Positions 1 through 11,730 of a stretch of 64,000 nucleotides of DNA are shown in pieces. The position numbers and the translations under genes are program-made. Within the stretch, counting starts at the first letter, position 1; each line of letters starts with the position of its first letter. The notes under the pieces are model-generated. The model saw nothing but the letters and a program-made list of their open reading frames with translations, made no database searches and was not told the origin of the DNA. Where the stretch lies: assembly GCA_039720395.1 (NCBI GenBank), contig CM077820.1, forward strand, positions 9,275,338 to 9,339,337. The letters are read 5' to 3'. Source of the stretch: Liquidambar formosana. Its lineage: Eukaryota; Streptophyta; Magnoliopsida; Saxifragales; Altingiaceae.

Positions 1-639
1 ATTAAAAGTTTCTTCATAAGGATCTCATACTTGCGAAAACAATAATAAGGATATCTTACATCATGTTATGTGAAGAAGATGTCAATTTAGAAAGCCCTAG
101 ATTGAAAAGGAGACAAAGAGATGAGTATTATCCAATGAAGGCAATGGCCAAAGGCGAAGGACAGCAATGGCAAACTTCAGCAGAAGGGAGAGGACACAAG
201 ACGGAGGGCGTGGGAGAGAGAGGGGTTGATGCTAAGAGGTGTACTAAACAAACTTGCACGGTTTTATTTTCTGTAAAAAAAATTTATATTGAAAGCGCTA
301 TCAGTAATGCTGCTTTCTCTTATATTCAAAACGCTTTTACTAACAGCGCTTTCAGACAGTTTTTTATTTTTTTATTTATGTGGGGGAGGGGTCTTCTACA
401 TATTTCTCTAATGACAATTGCTGCTCAGTCATACTTTCCTATGAATTTTCTTACTGTCTAGGCCCTCATGATGTCAGAGTTCGAATAAAAGCTGTAGGCA
501 TATACGCAACTGATGTTCATCAGTTGCAGCCTTGGAGGTGATCAAATAATTCTCGTGGTCACACCTTACTTGTATTAATAGGTGCGCATATGCATGTGTA
601 AATTTTCCACTATTTTCTAATGTCCTGCTTTTATTTTTC

Positions 640-1365
640 TTTTTGATTGAAAGACAACTTTCTATTAAAAAGAAGCACAATATCAGATGGGTTGTTGATG
701 AAGTTTTGTCCCAAATACAATCTGGGACGTCCTCCATCCATACAATATAGTCCTCCATATTAATAGCATAATGGGCTAACTCATGAGCAATCACATTTCC
801 ATCTCTCTTAACATGAAGAAAAGGAAATTGATTGGAAGAGGCCACACTCTGCCCGAATATCTCCAATGATCATCCCAAATTCAGATCTGTCCTCAGAATC
901 ACCCGCAGGACTTCTAATGACATCGATGTTGTCACCTTCCAAATAATATTCCGTAATCCCAACTCCCCTGTAAATTGTGCTGCAAACAGCATGGGAAAAC
1001 ATCAACCGCTTCAAACAGATTATTTACTATTTTTCTGAACTTCAGATCCATGATAAATCTGCTTATCCTTACAGCAATGTGTTTATCCTCCCATTTCCCC
1101 TCAACATTTTCTGAACTCATACCATATATTCCTTCTAAATTTCCATACCAGAGCTAGTTCCAAACCCCTTACAATGGCCATGACCCATGAGTTCCAGAGC
1201 ATACATAATTTTCGATGTGGATCTGCTTGCAAAAGACACTACAACATGCCTATACTTAGTCCTTGTGATATCACCGCATCACCGCACATTCCAAAGTTTG
1301 ATGATTGAACCATTAGCATCAATAGCAAGTTTAAATCTGATTGATGGAATCAACCAGCACTGATG
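640..1365 (-). mobile_element. Decayed LINE remnant, RNase H-like (RVT_3) C-terminus
   Basis: Read on the minus strand, broken frames together resemble the RNase H-like domain at the end of plant LINE ORF2. In order they show FKLAIDANGS (about 1350), MAIVRGLELAL (about 1180), EGDNIDVIRS (about 920), and VKRDGNVIAHELAHYAINME then WMEDVPDCI (about 810-720). The pieces lie in different frames with intervening stops, so this is not a working gene. An A/T-rich stretch near 630 may mark the old 3' tail. No target-site duplication was identified. The motif match is from family knowledge; the exact edges are uncertain. Confidence 0.6.
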
Positions 1366-1525
1366 TATTGAAGGGGAAATTAATGGTCGATCATCTTGTC
1401 GCCGATACCAGATAGATCAATATCATGATGTGGTTCATACCAATTAGATCATTTCTATTCATCTTTTAACTATTTGTTCAATAGTTACCTCCAAAACAGA
1501 AATCATCTATCTACTGTAAATTTCC

Positions 1526-3406
1526 TTATACAAAATGTGTTGATCTAAAACTATCCTCAGCTTTAGACATTGCATTCAAATCATTCCACTTCTGAACTTG
1601 GAAAATACATTGTTCTTGAGAATTTGACGTTATATCATTTAATTCAACAGAACTACGTCCAGATGGCTTCTGCACATCCTTATCCTTCATCAATTCTCTC
1701 ATTTTTGTAGCATCATCCCATCTATCTGCCCCAGCATATGTATTAGACAAGAGAACATAATTCCCACTGTTGGAAGGATCCAATTCAAGAAGCTTCTTCG
1801 TGGCAATTTCAGCTAGTACCAGATTTCCGTGAACCTTAGAAGCACTCAATAGTATCCTCCATACAACAACATCTGGAACTACTGGCATTTTCTTTATGAA
1901 CTCATGTGCCCTGTCTATATTGCCAGAGCGGCTCAGGAGATCAACTATACACCCATAATGTTTCAATTCTGGCTTTAATCCATGATCTCTTTCCATGCTT
2001 TCAAAATATTCCAATCCTTTATCTACCAAGCCAGCATGGGAACAAGCTAGTAAAATCCCAATGAAGGATCCATGAGTTGGCCGAATACCTTCGCTCAACA
2101 TTTGTGAAAAGAGCTCGAGTGAAGAATCGGCAAAACCATTCACAGCGAGGCCTGAAATGACCGAAGTCCAGGACACAGCATCCTTCTCTTGCATCTCATG
2201 AAACACCTCCAATGCCTTCTCAACAAACCCGCATTTGCAGTACATATCTATCAGAGCATTCCCCACATAAACATCTGCTTTCACACCATGACTGCAAATA
2301 TAATCATGAACTGCCTTTCCCACGTCTAGCATGCCTAGATGGGCACAGGCAGAAAGCACACTAGCAGCTGTAATTTCATCTGGTTTCACCTTAGCCATCA
2401 TCATTTCTCGAAAAAGCCTCACCGCATCGGAAAATCGGTTAGCTTGAGAGTAACCTGTAATCATAGAAGTCCAAGAGATCACATCCCTTTTCGGCATAGC
2501 ATCAAAAAGCTTCTGTGCCGCTGCCAAATCACTCGCTTTGGCGTAACCCATTATCATTGCATTCCAAGAAACTATATTTCTTTCACGCATCCGATCAAAC
2601 ACTTCCCTTGCCAATCCTACCAAACCACGCCGTCCATACATATCTATCAAAGTGTTTCCCAAGTAAACATCCACCTCAACATCATTTTCCTCAATATACT
2701 GAACCATTGAATCCGCAACTTCCCTATCATTCAAATAGCTACAAGCTAAAATAACCTTCACCATCGTCACTGCATCGGCCTTCACATTTGCTGCCCGCAT
2801 TGCATCAAAAAGAGCCAAAACTTCCTTAAACCTATTGCACTGACTATACCCACAAATCAACGAGTTCCAAGATACCAAATCTCTTTCCGACATTACATCA
2901 AACACATTCCGTGCGAGACCCAAATCACCACACGACGCATACATGTGAATCAAAGCATTAGAAACATAAAGATATGATTCAAACCCAAGTTTCAAAGCAT
3001 GCCCATGCATCTTCATGCCATGTTCTATATCCAAAATTCGACCACAAGCCTTGAAAATGAAAATCAATGTCAGATTATCTATAGCCAATCCTTGGTGATA
3101 CATACGATGATACATACGAATTGCTTCAATGGGTTGGTCACTCTGTGACAACCCACGAACCATATGGTTCCAAACAAAAGATGTGGGTCGTTCAATTTGA
3201 TTGAAAACGAGGTGGGCTTTGTGAAGAGTGGTGGGAGAAAGGGCGTATGATTTGATAACGCCTGAGATTGAAGACGGGTCGGTATGTAAATGGTTTCTGA
3301 TAAGGTGTGCGTGAAGCTCTTTGGCGGCGTTCATGGAGGGTCGCTGTGATTGTGGGATCCCTGAGGAGGTGGTGAAGAGACGCGTAATGGGTCGTGCGTG
3401 TTTCAT
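1526..3406 (-). CDS. PLS-class pentatricopeptide repeat (PPR) protein, E-type
   Basis: Intronless 626-residue protein. The N-terminus (MKHARPITRLFTTSSG) is Arg/Ser/Thr-rich and could be a mitochondrial or plastid presequence. From about residue 60 the protein is tandem PPR motifs with P/L/S spacing: repeated SWNSLICGYSQ, SWNAMIMGYAK, SWTSMITGYSQ, and L motifs such as VLSACAHLGMLDVGKAVHDYI. After about residue 460 comes an E domain (VPDVVVWRILLSASKVHGN, then NYVLLSNTYAGADRWDD). Family members bind organellar RNA, usually to specify C-to-U editing or processing. There is no DYW deaminase domain, so editing would need a partner in trans. The tail diverges abruptly after SSVELND, where relatives continue with an E+ motif. 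The Met at 3406 gives the only long open frame and is kept as start. The RNA target cannot be read from sequence alone. Confidence 0.93.
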   Translation of the reverse strand: MKHARPITRLFTTSSGIPQSQRPSMNAAKELHAHLIRNHLHTDPSSISGVIKSYALSPTTLHKAHLVFNQIERPTSFVWNHMVRGLSQSDQPIEAIRMYHRMYHQGLAIDNLTLIFIFKACGRILDIEHGMKMHGHALKLGFESYLYVSNALIHMYASCGDLGLARNVFDVMSERDLVSWNSLICGYSQCNRFKEVLALFDAMRAANVKADAVTMVKVILACSYLNDREVADSMVQYIEENDVEVDVYLGNTLIDMYGRRGLVGLAREVFDRMRERNIVSWNAMIMGYAKASDLAAAQKLFDAMPKRDVISWTSMITGYSQANRFSDAVRLFREMMMAKVKPDEITAASVLSACAHLGMLDVGKAVHDYICSHGVKADVYVGNALIDMYCKCGFVEKALEVFHEMQEKDAVSWTSVISGLAVNGFADSSLELFSQMLSEGIRPTHGSFIGILLACSHAGLVDKGLEYFESMERDHGLKPELKHYGCIVDLLSRSGNIDRAHEFIKKMPVVPDVVVWRILLSASKVHGNLVLAEIATKKLLELDPSNSGNYVLLSNTYAGADRWDDATKMRELMKDKDVQKPSGRSSVELNDITSNSQEQCIFQVQKWNDLNAMSKAEDSFRSTHFV

Positions 3407-4494
3407 GCGGAGTGTGGCCGTGTGGGTGTGGCTGTGGGTGTGGAAGCGAATCGAAGTGCATTCGAGATGGTAAAGGAAGGAGTTGTAGCTCCATTTATTG
3501 ATTTACTAATCACCACTAGGAGTGGTGATCACTTAACCCCTTTTTATTCCAAATTAACAACACACAATACTCGTAGACCTTGTTAAAAGGAAGCTTAGGT
3601 GCTACTAGCAACAAAAAAAACAAAGGAAAAAAAGAAAGCTTAGGTGTCATTGGAATCTAATGGGATGTCCCATACTAATAAAAATGTGGAATTTGCGAAA
3701 ATTTTGGTTTCAATTCTATATAGGTGTGTGTGTGGATGTATAAGTTCTCTTATCATTTGGCACCAAAAAAAAAATAAAAAACAAAAGGGGAAAATAAGAA
3801 GGCTTAGGTGATGTGATCTTAAGTAGGATTATAGAATGAATAAATTACTCCAGAAAGACTTGATCTTTACAGATTGAGGTGATGTCTTGAGTACACACAT
3901 ATCTTTTTCCAAGCAAAGTGAGAATGTTTCTCCTTTCCAACTTAACAACACACGCACAATAGTATAATACTCATTACTCACACACACACCGGTAATGAGG
4001 TATTATTCAAGCACCAACTCAAAAAGAGCCTAACCTTTGGACGGGTGATGTTGCTTGTATGATTGGAATTGAATTACATATCTATGCTTCGCACGTGTTA
4101 CTCAAATGTTTTTGACTGAGTAGAAAAGAAATTTGAGAGTTTTATTTATTTAGTTGTTATTATTATCATTGTTATTTTAGTATGAAAGAAAGAAATCATC
4201 CTCATGTAGTTGCGATTAAGGCTTAGTTGAATCGAGTTGAGTTATATAAAAGATAGATTCTAATTCAAGGAGTAGTCAGGGTTTAGGGCAAGATGGGGTT
4301 CAGTTTTCCCAGATGAGACGTGGGTAGACGGAGTGGCTAGGATTGGTTGAGTTGCCAGTAAATGATACCTGTTAGAAGACTTGTTGGATCCATGGCTAAG
4401 TTGGGACCTGGATCTACAGCTACCGAAGTTGAGGCTCTAGCCATTTTTTTGGGCCTATAATGGGCTTTAGGCTATGCTTTTAGTTATCTCTATA
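3407..4494. other. Intergenic region upstream of the PPR gene
   Basis: No gene seen. A/T-rich sequence with short A-runs and a small CA repeat near 3978-3988. The part next to 3407 should hold the promoter and 5' leader of the minus-strand PPR gene, but no clear TATA box was picked out. Confidence 0.5.
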
Positions 4495-4820
4495 GGTTCT
4501 GGATATTGCAACTCCTTTAATTGATCTTTCCATCTACTAATTTTAATTTTTTAAATTTTTAGAAAAATATAAAATGTTTTTATGAAAAGTGACAGCGTAA
4601 TTAATTAGGAAACATCATTTTGAACAACTTTGCATAAGAAATTATTTCCAAAATCGATTATTTAAGTAGACTTTTTAGCCATTTATAATTCCAAATTATG
4701 TTTTCTAGTACATTACACAGTCACTTTTCATAAAAACCTTTTAAATTTTTCTTAGACCTTAAAAAAATTAAAATTGGTGGGATAGGGAGATCACTTGAAA
4801 GAGTTGCAATATCTAGACCC
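4495..4820. mobile_element. Diverged Mutator-like fold-back MITE (copy D)
   Basis: A 326-bp near-palindromic element. Its ends are inverted repeats (GGTTCTGGATATTGCAACTC at the left; the complement of GAGTTGCAATATCTAGACC at the right) and its interior folds back on itself. The core (AACATCATTTTGAACAACTT and GTAGACTTTTTAGCCATTTAT) matches the better preserved copies at 19062, 24464 and 60849. Flanks ATCTCTATA (4486-4494) and ATGTCTATA (4821-4829) agree at 8 of 9 positions, consistent with the 9-bp target duplication seen at the other copies. Confidence 0.6.
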
Positions 4821-5470
4821 ATGTCTATATGTCTATCCTGATCGCAAAGAGTTGGCAGCATCATCTAGAGGTGACTTTTGTGAGAAGACATTTTGTTGTT
4901 GGCTGATTAATTTGAGGTCTGTAGGAAGCTGTAAATCTAAGAGGAATGTTGTGCATGGTGCTCATCGAGTAGCTATTTCAGTTAGGGGGTTTGCTTTGAG
5001 GAGTGATCGCCTTGATTCCTTTTTGAGGCCTAGGTCTTGTTAGGCTCTTGTTTCTTTTTGTGTTGTAGGTCTTGTTGTTTGTTGGCTCCCTGATGCTTTT
5101 TTGGCTGCCTTTTAATGTCTTGTATTATGGACTAATCATTTCCTTAGTTAATGATATTGATGTTATGTCGTTTTATCTATTAAAAAAGAAAAGAAGATTT
5201 AAAAGAAAGAGTTGGAATTGATGTGTTAGGTTGGTGGGGTTGGAATCAATATAGTTTGGCTTAACCTTTCTGGCTGGTTTAATGAACACATTCGGTTTAG
5301 ATCATGAATTGAGATGCTAATGCTAAGTGTTAACCCAACGCAAAGCCGCCTTTTAATGCCAAAGGGTGGATCAGGAACTCCTAAAACTTAGGTTTCAACA
5401 AGTAGAAAGTCTTAAATTTGATTTTTACTATTTCTTGGGATTAAACTTGCAACCAAATTTGTTGTAGGTA
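4821..5470. other. Intergenic; possible 3' end of a LINE near 4830-5190
   Basis: No supported gene. The plus strand from about 4830 ends in TTTTATCTATTAAAAAAG at about 5170-5187, which looks like the 3' untranslated tail of a plant LINE. No RNase H motif is clear enough to make this firm, and the 82-codon open frame at 4795-5043 runs out of the MITE and is not credible as a gene. Confidence 0.3.
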
Positions 5471-6072
5471 ATAATTATATATTGATGTGGAGTGGCAGTG
5501 ATGTTACCCGTATAATGTGAATCAAAAAACAGACATAGCATCAGGGCAAAGAAGAATTACAAAAGACAATCCCCTAGGCCAGAGCTTGGACGGTGAAAGT
5601 TATTTGGGCAGTGGTTTTTTCTTTAATGGTTTAGAGAGAGAGAGAGTGTGGGAAGAGATATTCATAAGTCGGTCGCCGAGCAGTGGGTGGAGGCCACTAG
5701 GCCAGAGTTTGGACGGTGAAAGTGGAGGAGAGGGGAAAGCAGAAATGTTTAGGGAGAGAACTATAACAAGGAGCAAAGTGTGAGGGTATTTTTTGTCCAA
5801 TGAAAAGAATGAGGGAGGCAGCACTAGAGTTCTCACATGAGCAATATCTTCTCTCCTTTTTTTTTTTTTTTTTTTTAAATTGAAAACGTGACAAACATAA
5901 GGAGTGCCCATCATTTTCAGTAGGAGCTCCTACTAAAGGTTCATTAGCAAATTAAAGCATTGTCCATAATTATATATTGATGCGGAGTGGCAGTGATCCT
6001 ACCCGTATAATGTGAATTAAAAAACGGACATAACATCAGGGCAAAGAGGAATTACGAAAGACAATCCCCTAG
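5471..6072. repeat. 107-bp direct repeat separated by about 390 bp
   Basis: Two copies, 5471-5577 and 5966-6072, are about 90% identical and in direct orientation; both end in CAATCCCCTAG. Between them lies a G-rich block with its own short repeat (TAGGCCAGAG[C/T]TTGGACGG at 5576 and 5700) and a poly-T run (5859-5876). The layout could come from a small element with terminal direct repeats or from a segmental duplication. No coding potential is seen. Confidence 0.7.
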
Positions 6073-7853
6073 CTCTATCTTTCAGCACTCAATTTGTGTT
6101 TGCCACAATCTTTTGATGAACGTGGCTGTTGATTTTCTCTAATATAAGAAAGTTCCTATTTTCAGACCCTATTCACCTTAATATTCTTCAAATTGATTAT
6201 AATTATCTTAGCTTAATTATAATGATTTGTGGCCACGATGAAGTCGATAATGTGCATATTTCTATATCAGGTATTTGTGGGCTAGTAGAATAAACATGTC
6301 GTCAATAAGTTGTTTAGGAAGAACTACTAATCAAAGCAAAATGAGATAATTATTTTTTTTTTTCATCCTTTTCTAAGCGTCGATGACTCTCCCAAGTTCC
6401 AAAATTTACAATTTTAGAGATTTATCGGGTGATAACATCAAAATCCAAAGAATGGGATCTATTAATTAATTACCCAAAAAAGAAAAGAAAAGGCCTATTA
6501 TGCCTACCCTAAGCAGTAGAAAATCTTGTACCATAGCATTAATTGTGGTGGTTATCCGTTGCTTTAGAGGAAAGGAATATGAACAAAGTCATGGCATGCC
6601 GTCACTTCGCATACCACTTTCCGCATTTCAGAAAAATACGTAGAAGCAATGGGCGGGTGTGGCTCAAATTAATGATTCTATATAAGCAAAACCTAAAGGG
6701 CCGGCGACTACAGGTTAACTATATAGCCATTAATAATTTGTTTCAAAGCTTTCATCATTAATTTCGTCATAATCAGAATTTGAGGTAGCAAAATTCCAAA
6801 TAAATATTACTTATTAAATGATGATGGATCATGACATAAAATGAGGGCATAATTACCCATTTTTCATTTTTCCGACAATATCAAATTATTCGCATCATTT
6901 GCTTTTTTTACTAACAAGGGTATCCAAATGTTCCGTCCGATTAATCTCTCTCTGGAACTATGAGTAAGGCCATTGCCCATTTCACATCAGTTAAACACTT
7001 AGAGTCGAGAATCTTGACTAGTATTTAGGCTCGAACAATCACCTAGTAAATGGGTAATGCCACTACTAATTTCGCACCATTGTTTAGTTATAATCTATAG
7101 TCTACATGTGCGCTTTTGTTTAGAGTGCAAGCACATGTATGAACTTCTTGCAAAATTTCGAAAAAAATTCTTTTTTTTTTTTGGTGTGCGCGCGTGCAAG
7201 CACGTGTATGAATTATTGTTTTATATTATTTATTTATTTGTGTGTGTGTGTGTCCCCCTAGACATACGTAAACTAGGAGGTTGAATTTGTCATTGAATTT
7301 GTCTTAAATTTGACTTTCACACATGAATCGAATCCAATTCAAACCAACTTCAGCAAAATTCCAAAAACATGGTTGAGACATGAGAGATAGAGCCTACTCC
7401 AAATAAAATCAGTTGAATCAATTAAATACAATCACAGAGTTGGTGTAATCTTAATCAGTCAAAATTACAACACTGTTTTGGCATATTTTGAGGATTAAAC
7501 CCAAGAAAATTAAATAGAGGCTTACGTATAATATAAAATACATTTTATTCCACACATTTTATTACACACCAGTACTTAAAACTCTAAATTATGATTCATA
7601 TAAATTGGGCTATTATTCCTTTTTGACTTGGCCTGCAGGCTGACATTAGTGGTGGAAGGAAGCATTTAAAAGTCTAGATGGGGTTTCTAAGAGTTCTAGC
7701 TAGCCTTTGCAAATTACTTGATTAACCAATCTAATTAATATTCAAGGGTGTCTCTTTGAAAGTTGTTTTCATATTATATATGAAACTTTTTTAAATATAC
7801 TATAAATTCATATATTAACTTGAAAAGTCAAAAGTTGAAACAAGTCTACCTGT
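6073..7853. other. Intergenic, no gene seen
   Basis: A/T-rich sequence with scattered short open frames lacking any recognisable motif. It contains a short GT repeat (7240-7254) and an imperfect doublet around GCAAGCACATGTATGAACTT (7129) and GCAAGCACGTGTATGAATTA (7196). Confidence 0.4.
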
Positions 7854-8190
7854 GGGTTAAGGTAAAAGTAGAGTAAGGGTAGGGGTTTAGGTATCTCACG
7901 ATATGAATCTCTTTTTAGGCTTGTAGCGTGATGGTCACCTCTCCCCCTCTTGTAAGGGAGGACGGAGTAGTAACATATAGGGTTAAGGTAAAAGTAGAGT
8001 AAGGGTGAGATTTAGGTATCTCACAATATAGATCTCTTTTAAAGCTTGTAGCCTAACGGTCACCTCTCCGGCCCCCTCTTGTAAGGGAGGACGTTTTGTG
8101 TTTTGAGTTCAATCTTGATATAGTTGAGATTTGGGTCGAGAGATCCTATCCTATAAGGTAGGGTGTAGGCTATAATAAAGATTTGGTTTG
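7854..8190 (+). repeat. Tandem duplication with tRNA-like (SINE) features
   Basis: Two copies of a roughly 112-bp unit, 7854-7965 and 7980-8093, share GGGTTAAGGTAAAAGTAGAG at the start and CTCTTGTAAGGGAGGACG at the end. The unit includes TTGTAGCCTAACGGTCACC, which resembles a pol III A box, and the second copy is followed by TTTGAGTTCAATCTTG, a weak B-box-like stretch. This suggests a degraded tRNA-derived SINE whose left part was duplicated. The SINE reading is inference; the duplication is directly visible. Confidence 0.55.
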
Positions 8191-8631
8191 GGACTATCCT
8201 ATAATGTAAGGTATAGGCTTTAACTGATATTCTTCGATATGAAGAAATAAAAAATAGTTTAAAATGAAATTTAAATGATTTGGACGGCTAGACATACCAT
8301 TTTCTTTTCCTATTTTGTTTTGTTTTGTTTGTTTTTGGTTTTGTTTTCTCCTCCAGTATTTGTGTTCTGCCTCGTCCCACTTCAATGCTTAGTGGCCCCT
8401 CAAGCACCAAGGATATACTAAGAGGGTGGATAATTATGTCATTTTGTAGTAGTGCTCAGAGCACCAAATGTTGGTGCCTTTTTCAAGTCAATACATTTCT
8501 TTCGGTGAGATGGTGAGGATTAAGTCAGACGTATTCATATATACTAGTGGTTCTAAAACTTTACAACCGTTGAAATAATCAATTAGAATCTTTCTCAGGT
8601 CATTCAGATAATATATTCTCGCTAAAACTAG

Positions 8632-8762
8632 TATATATATATATATATATACACGAAATTGATCTAAGTCTAAGATGTTGACGTTTTAGAAAATAATCAC
8701 ACGGTTTTTAACCGTGTGATCTATTTCAAAAGTGTGGGACTTCTTATTAGACCTAATTAGCC

Positions 8763-8803
<41 letters not shown>
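8632..8803. repeat. TA and CT/TA microsatellites flanking a perfect hairpin
   Basis: A (TA)n run lies at 8632-8652 and a (CT)n-(TA)n compound repeat at 8762-8802. Between them, 8696-8720 is a perfect 11-bp inverted repeat (ATCACACGGTT / AACCGTGTGAT) with a 3-nt loop. No gene end is near enough to make it an obvious terminator. Confidence 0.75.
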
Positions 8804-9137
8804 ATCATAAAAATATTATGGACCCAATTTTCTAGCGCTCTTTTTAAGCCGATATTCAATGACTTAATTACTAACCATGATTCTTTTAGGTATTGGTACA
8901 GGCGGAAGGTTTACGTTCGCCTGTTGGACACAGGGAAAAGAAATATATCAAAAAAGAAAAAAAACCAGTAAAGCATTTTTCTCTAGACCATGGATTCTGG
9001 AATGAGCTAGAAAGAAGGAATTTTTTGGCTGTGGAGGAAGTAGGTTTATTGTTACAAAATGTGGAAGGGATGGATGACTAGGTCAGCTGGTCCCACAGGC
9101 CAAATTTACTTAAGCACGCCAAGAGATATGGACCAAG

Positions 9138-9276
9138 GCCACCACTATGTCCACTTGGTCCCTCACTCTTTGCCTACATATGACTCAAAAATCATGGTCA
9201 TAGTTGCCACTACTTTGTCCATTTGGTCCCTCACTCTTTGCCTACATATGACTCAAAAATCATGGTCATAGTTGCC
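9138..9276. repeat. 68-bp tandem duplication
   Basis: Two adjacent copies, 9138-9205 and 9206-9273, differ at only a few bases. Both carry GGTCCCTCACTCTTTGCCTA and ACTCAAAAATCATGGTCATA. This looks like a recent local duplication and no coding role is seen. Confidence 0.85.
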
Positions 9277-9424
9277 CCTATCTCTTGGGGGCTTTTTATT
9301 TATTTATTTTTGGTGAAAAGTATATTTCTTGGGTTCTGGGTTAGGTTCGTTGTGTTGGTTGCGTTGATGGTTACAGCTCTTTTTTATTTTTTTTTCAAAG
9401 GTACGTGGTGAAAGAAGAGGAGAA

Positions 9425-9445
9425 GGGGGGGGGGGGGGGGGGGGG
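9425..9445. repeat. Poly-G run of 21
   Basis: An uninterrupted run of 21 G, followed at about 9479 by a C-rich stretch (CCCCCACCCCCACCCCC). Such runs are prone to length errors in assembly, so the exact count should not be trusted. Confidence 0.7.
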
Positions 9446-9986
9446 AATTCCTTCACGCAATTCGCCACAACTCACACAACCCCCACCCCCACCCCCATAT
9501 ATATCGCCCGTTCATGTTTGCAAACAGTTTCTTCTAAAACTGTCATATACCAAATTCTTCATATACCCTTACGAGTGTTTTTACTTTTTACCCTTTATTT
9601 TGTTTTTGTTAAAAATGTTCAAATATTTTACCTTCTATTTTTATATACCCTTATTTTTAGTGCCCCTTATCCTTGATGAAAAATTGAAAATGACTAATTT
9701 TCCCCAAGGGTGCTTAATTTATATATGGTTCATTTTTGTAAAATTAAGGAAGAACTAATTAAAATTGACAAGGAAAAAGAATGATTGCCATACACGTCGA
9801 AAGTACGCAAAACATCGCAAACAATTGAGATATGTGTGAATTAGACATGAAGCATTAACATAACATGCCAAAAAAAAAAAAAAAAAAGGCAACTAGAAGC
9901 TATTAATTAAATATTATGAAATAAATATATTGAAGATTCTATGATGGGAAATATACATCCAAAAGGGGTGCATGATTATCAGATCG

Positions 9987-10151
9987 AAAAGCTTATTCTT
10001 TTTTTTTTTTTTGGTAAACTAGAGTATATACAAAAAAACCTAAGAGTTAGGTACATCACGGGGTATAAAACACCCCTACTATCCGCCTTCAACTGTAAAT
10101 TAACCGAGGTAGGAGGATTGTCCAAAAAAGTACAATCCAAAAGCTTATTCT
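9987..10151 (-). mobile_element. Very short 5'-truncated LINE insertion with target-site duplication
   Basis: Perfect 13-bp direct repeats AAAAGCTTATTCT at 9987-9999 and 10139-10151 bracket a 139-bp insert. The insert starts with poly-T, which is the poly-A tail on the minus strand, followed by GGTAAACTAGAGTATATAC. This is the structure of target-primed reverse transcription. The body is only LINE 3' untranslated sequence; it has no protein motif. A SINE origin is possible but no tRNA-like head is visible. Confidence 0.8.
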
Positions 10152-11635
10152 AACCTCTTAATTTAGTATGTTAACATGGCCTTTAGCAATATTACAAGAC
10201 CTAATAATGAATACTCATATGATTGAGATTTCGTACCAACTTGGTGGCCATTATTGTTTGGAACTTTGATCTCATGATTGTCCCAGATCTAATGTGAGCA
10301 ATATTTTATTAAGGCATGTTTGGCAGACAAATCAAGGAATAATGCTCCTCTTTTATTTATAATTCAAGCATGCATAGATTACTTCCATTTTATATAATAT
10401 ATAAAGTAATGAACTTGGACATTAGTGATTAATTGTACTTAAAGATATTTGACACCATAACTTCAAGCAACTTAAATGTTAAAAGTAATTCTTATTGTTC
10501 AAGGGTACATTTGAAAGATAAAAAAAATAAAATCCTCGTGCGAGTATTAACTTCTAAAATACCCCGATGAATATTATTAACTTCTAAACGGCCACTAGGA
10601 TATATTATCTCTAATATATGGTCTATTTTATATATTTTTCAAATTTTACATTTGGGGATGAGGACTATAGATATGTTCTTCATGCATTGTCACCATTGGT
10701 TACCAACTTCATCCCAGCATAATTGTGCATGTTTTGTAAGCTAGTCTTGTGTTCAAACATATTGAAAGTGACCAATTTGTCACAAGATATATATGCGATC
10801 TACATTTGTAGTTTTGTACCAATCTTACAACCTAACGTATTAGCTAGCTAGATGGGTCCCATCCCACCCCACCCCACTTCATTTTTTATTTTTATTTTTT
10901 TCCTTCAAAATTTTCCCTTTTAATCATGATATTTGTAATGTAGGATCGTAGATTAGATCCACCTCATCCATTCGATCCAAGTAATATCTGTACGTATTCA
11001 TGATATCTTTACTCTTAAATTGCTTCGGTTATATTGATCATAGATTAAATTAATTACAATACAAAGAGAAACAAACTCTTGCAGTGCTTACAATTTTATT
11101 CCGAGGAAAAAAAAATAAAAAGACCTCTATCTTACACGACGGCTATTTCATTTATACCATTACCCAATAGATTTTTTACAATAATAGTTTTAACATATAG
11201 ACAAGCTAGCTAATAGATAATAGATAATTGAATAAAAAGATGAAGATAATTATGGTGGGGGTAAGGTCGATCCCTTCAAATAGCACCAACCAATATTCCT
11301 TCTAGTTTCATAAAGACCAAGATCAAGTCAAAAAGTTTAATATAAATGGTTATAACTAACCTTAACTTCTTCCTTATAGTTTAAATATAAACCCCTTTTG
11401 GAACCTTATATATTATAGCTTTTTAATAAATTATTAACCTTCCAAAAATTAATCTAATCCCTCGACCCCCACAAGCAAGAAGTCCTTTTTGGTAATTTGG
11501 TGATAGCAAGCTAGGTGAACCATATTACACTTCAAACTCTCTAGCCAAGAAGGCGACTACACGTCGCCCAGTTATTCAACCCAACTAATACGGCCATAGA
11601 CTTCCCACCCCTCCCCCCCTCTCTCTCTCTCTCTC
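10152..11635. other. Intergenic and 5' region of the LysM gene
   Basis: No gene seen up to the LysM promoter. A/T-rich, with short A-runs. A CT microsatellite at 11619-11635 directly precedes the putative TATA box. Confidence 0.4.
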
Positions 11636-11643
11636 TATATATA
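11636..11643 (+). promoter_or_regulatory. Putative TATA box of the LysM gene
   Basis: TATATATA followed by CACATAA lies 88 bp upstream of the LysM start codon. A transcription start about 30 bp downstream would give a leader of about 60 nt that ends in a CT repeat (11705-11730), a common plant 5' leader feature. Placement is by consensus only. Confidence 0.45.
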
Positions 11644-11697
11644 CACATAATTCATGTATAAACTCAAAACTTCAAGCCCTTTTCGTTTCTATCAATA

Positions 11698-11730
<33 letters not shown>

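Noticed and set aside
63..461. 132-codon open frame at the left edge
   Set aside because: No recognisable domain, low-complexity composition and no nearby signals; likely chance.
5356..5375. TGCCAAAGGGTGGATCAGG considered as a second miR399
   Set aside because: Only the first nine bases agree; no partner arm nearby.
5919..5934. Perfect 16-bp palindrome AGTAGGAGCTCCTACT
   Set aside because: Isolated, with no neighbouring gene or repeat family to give it meaning.
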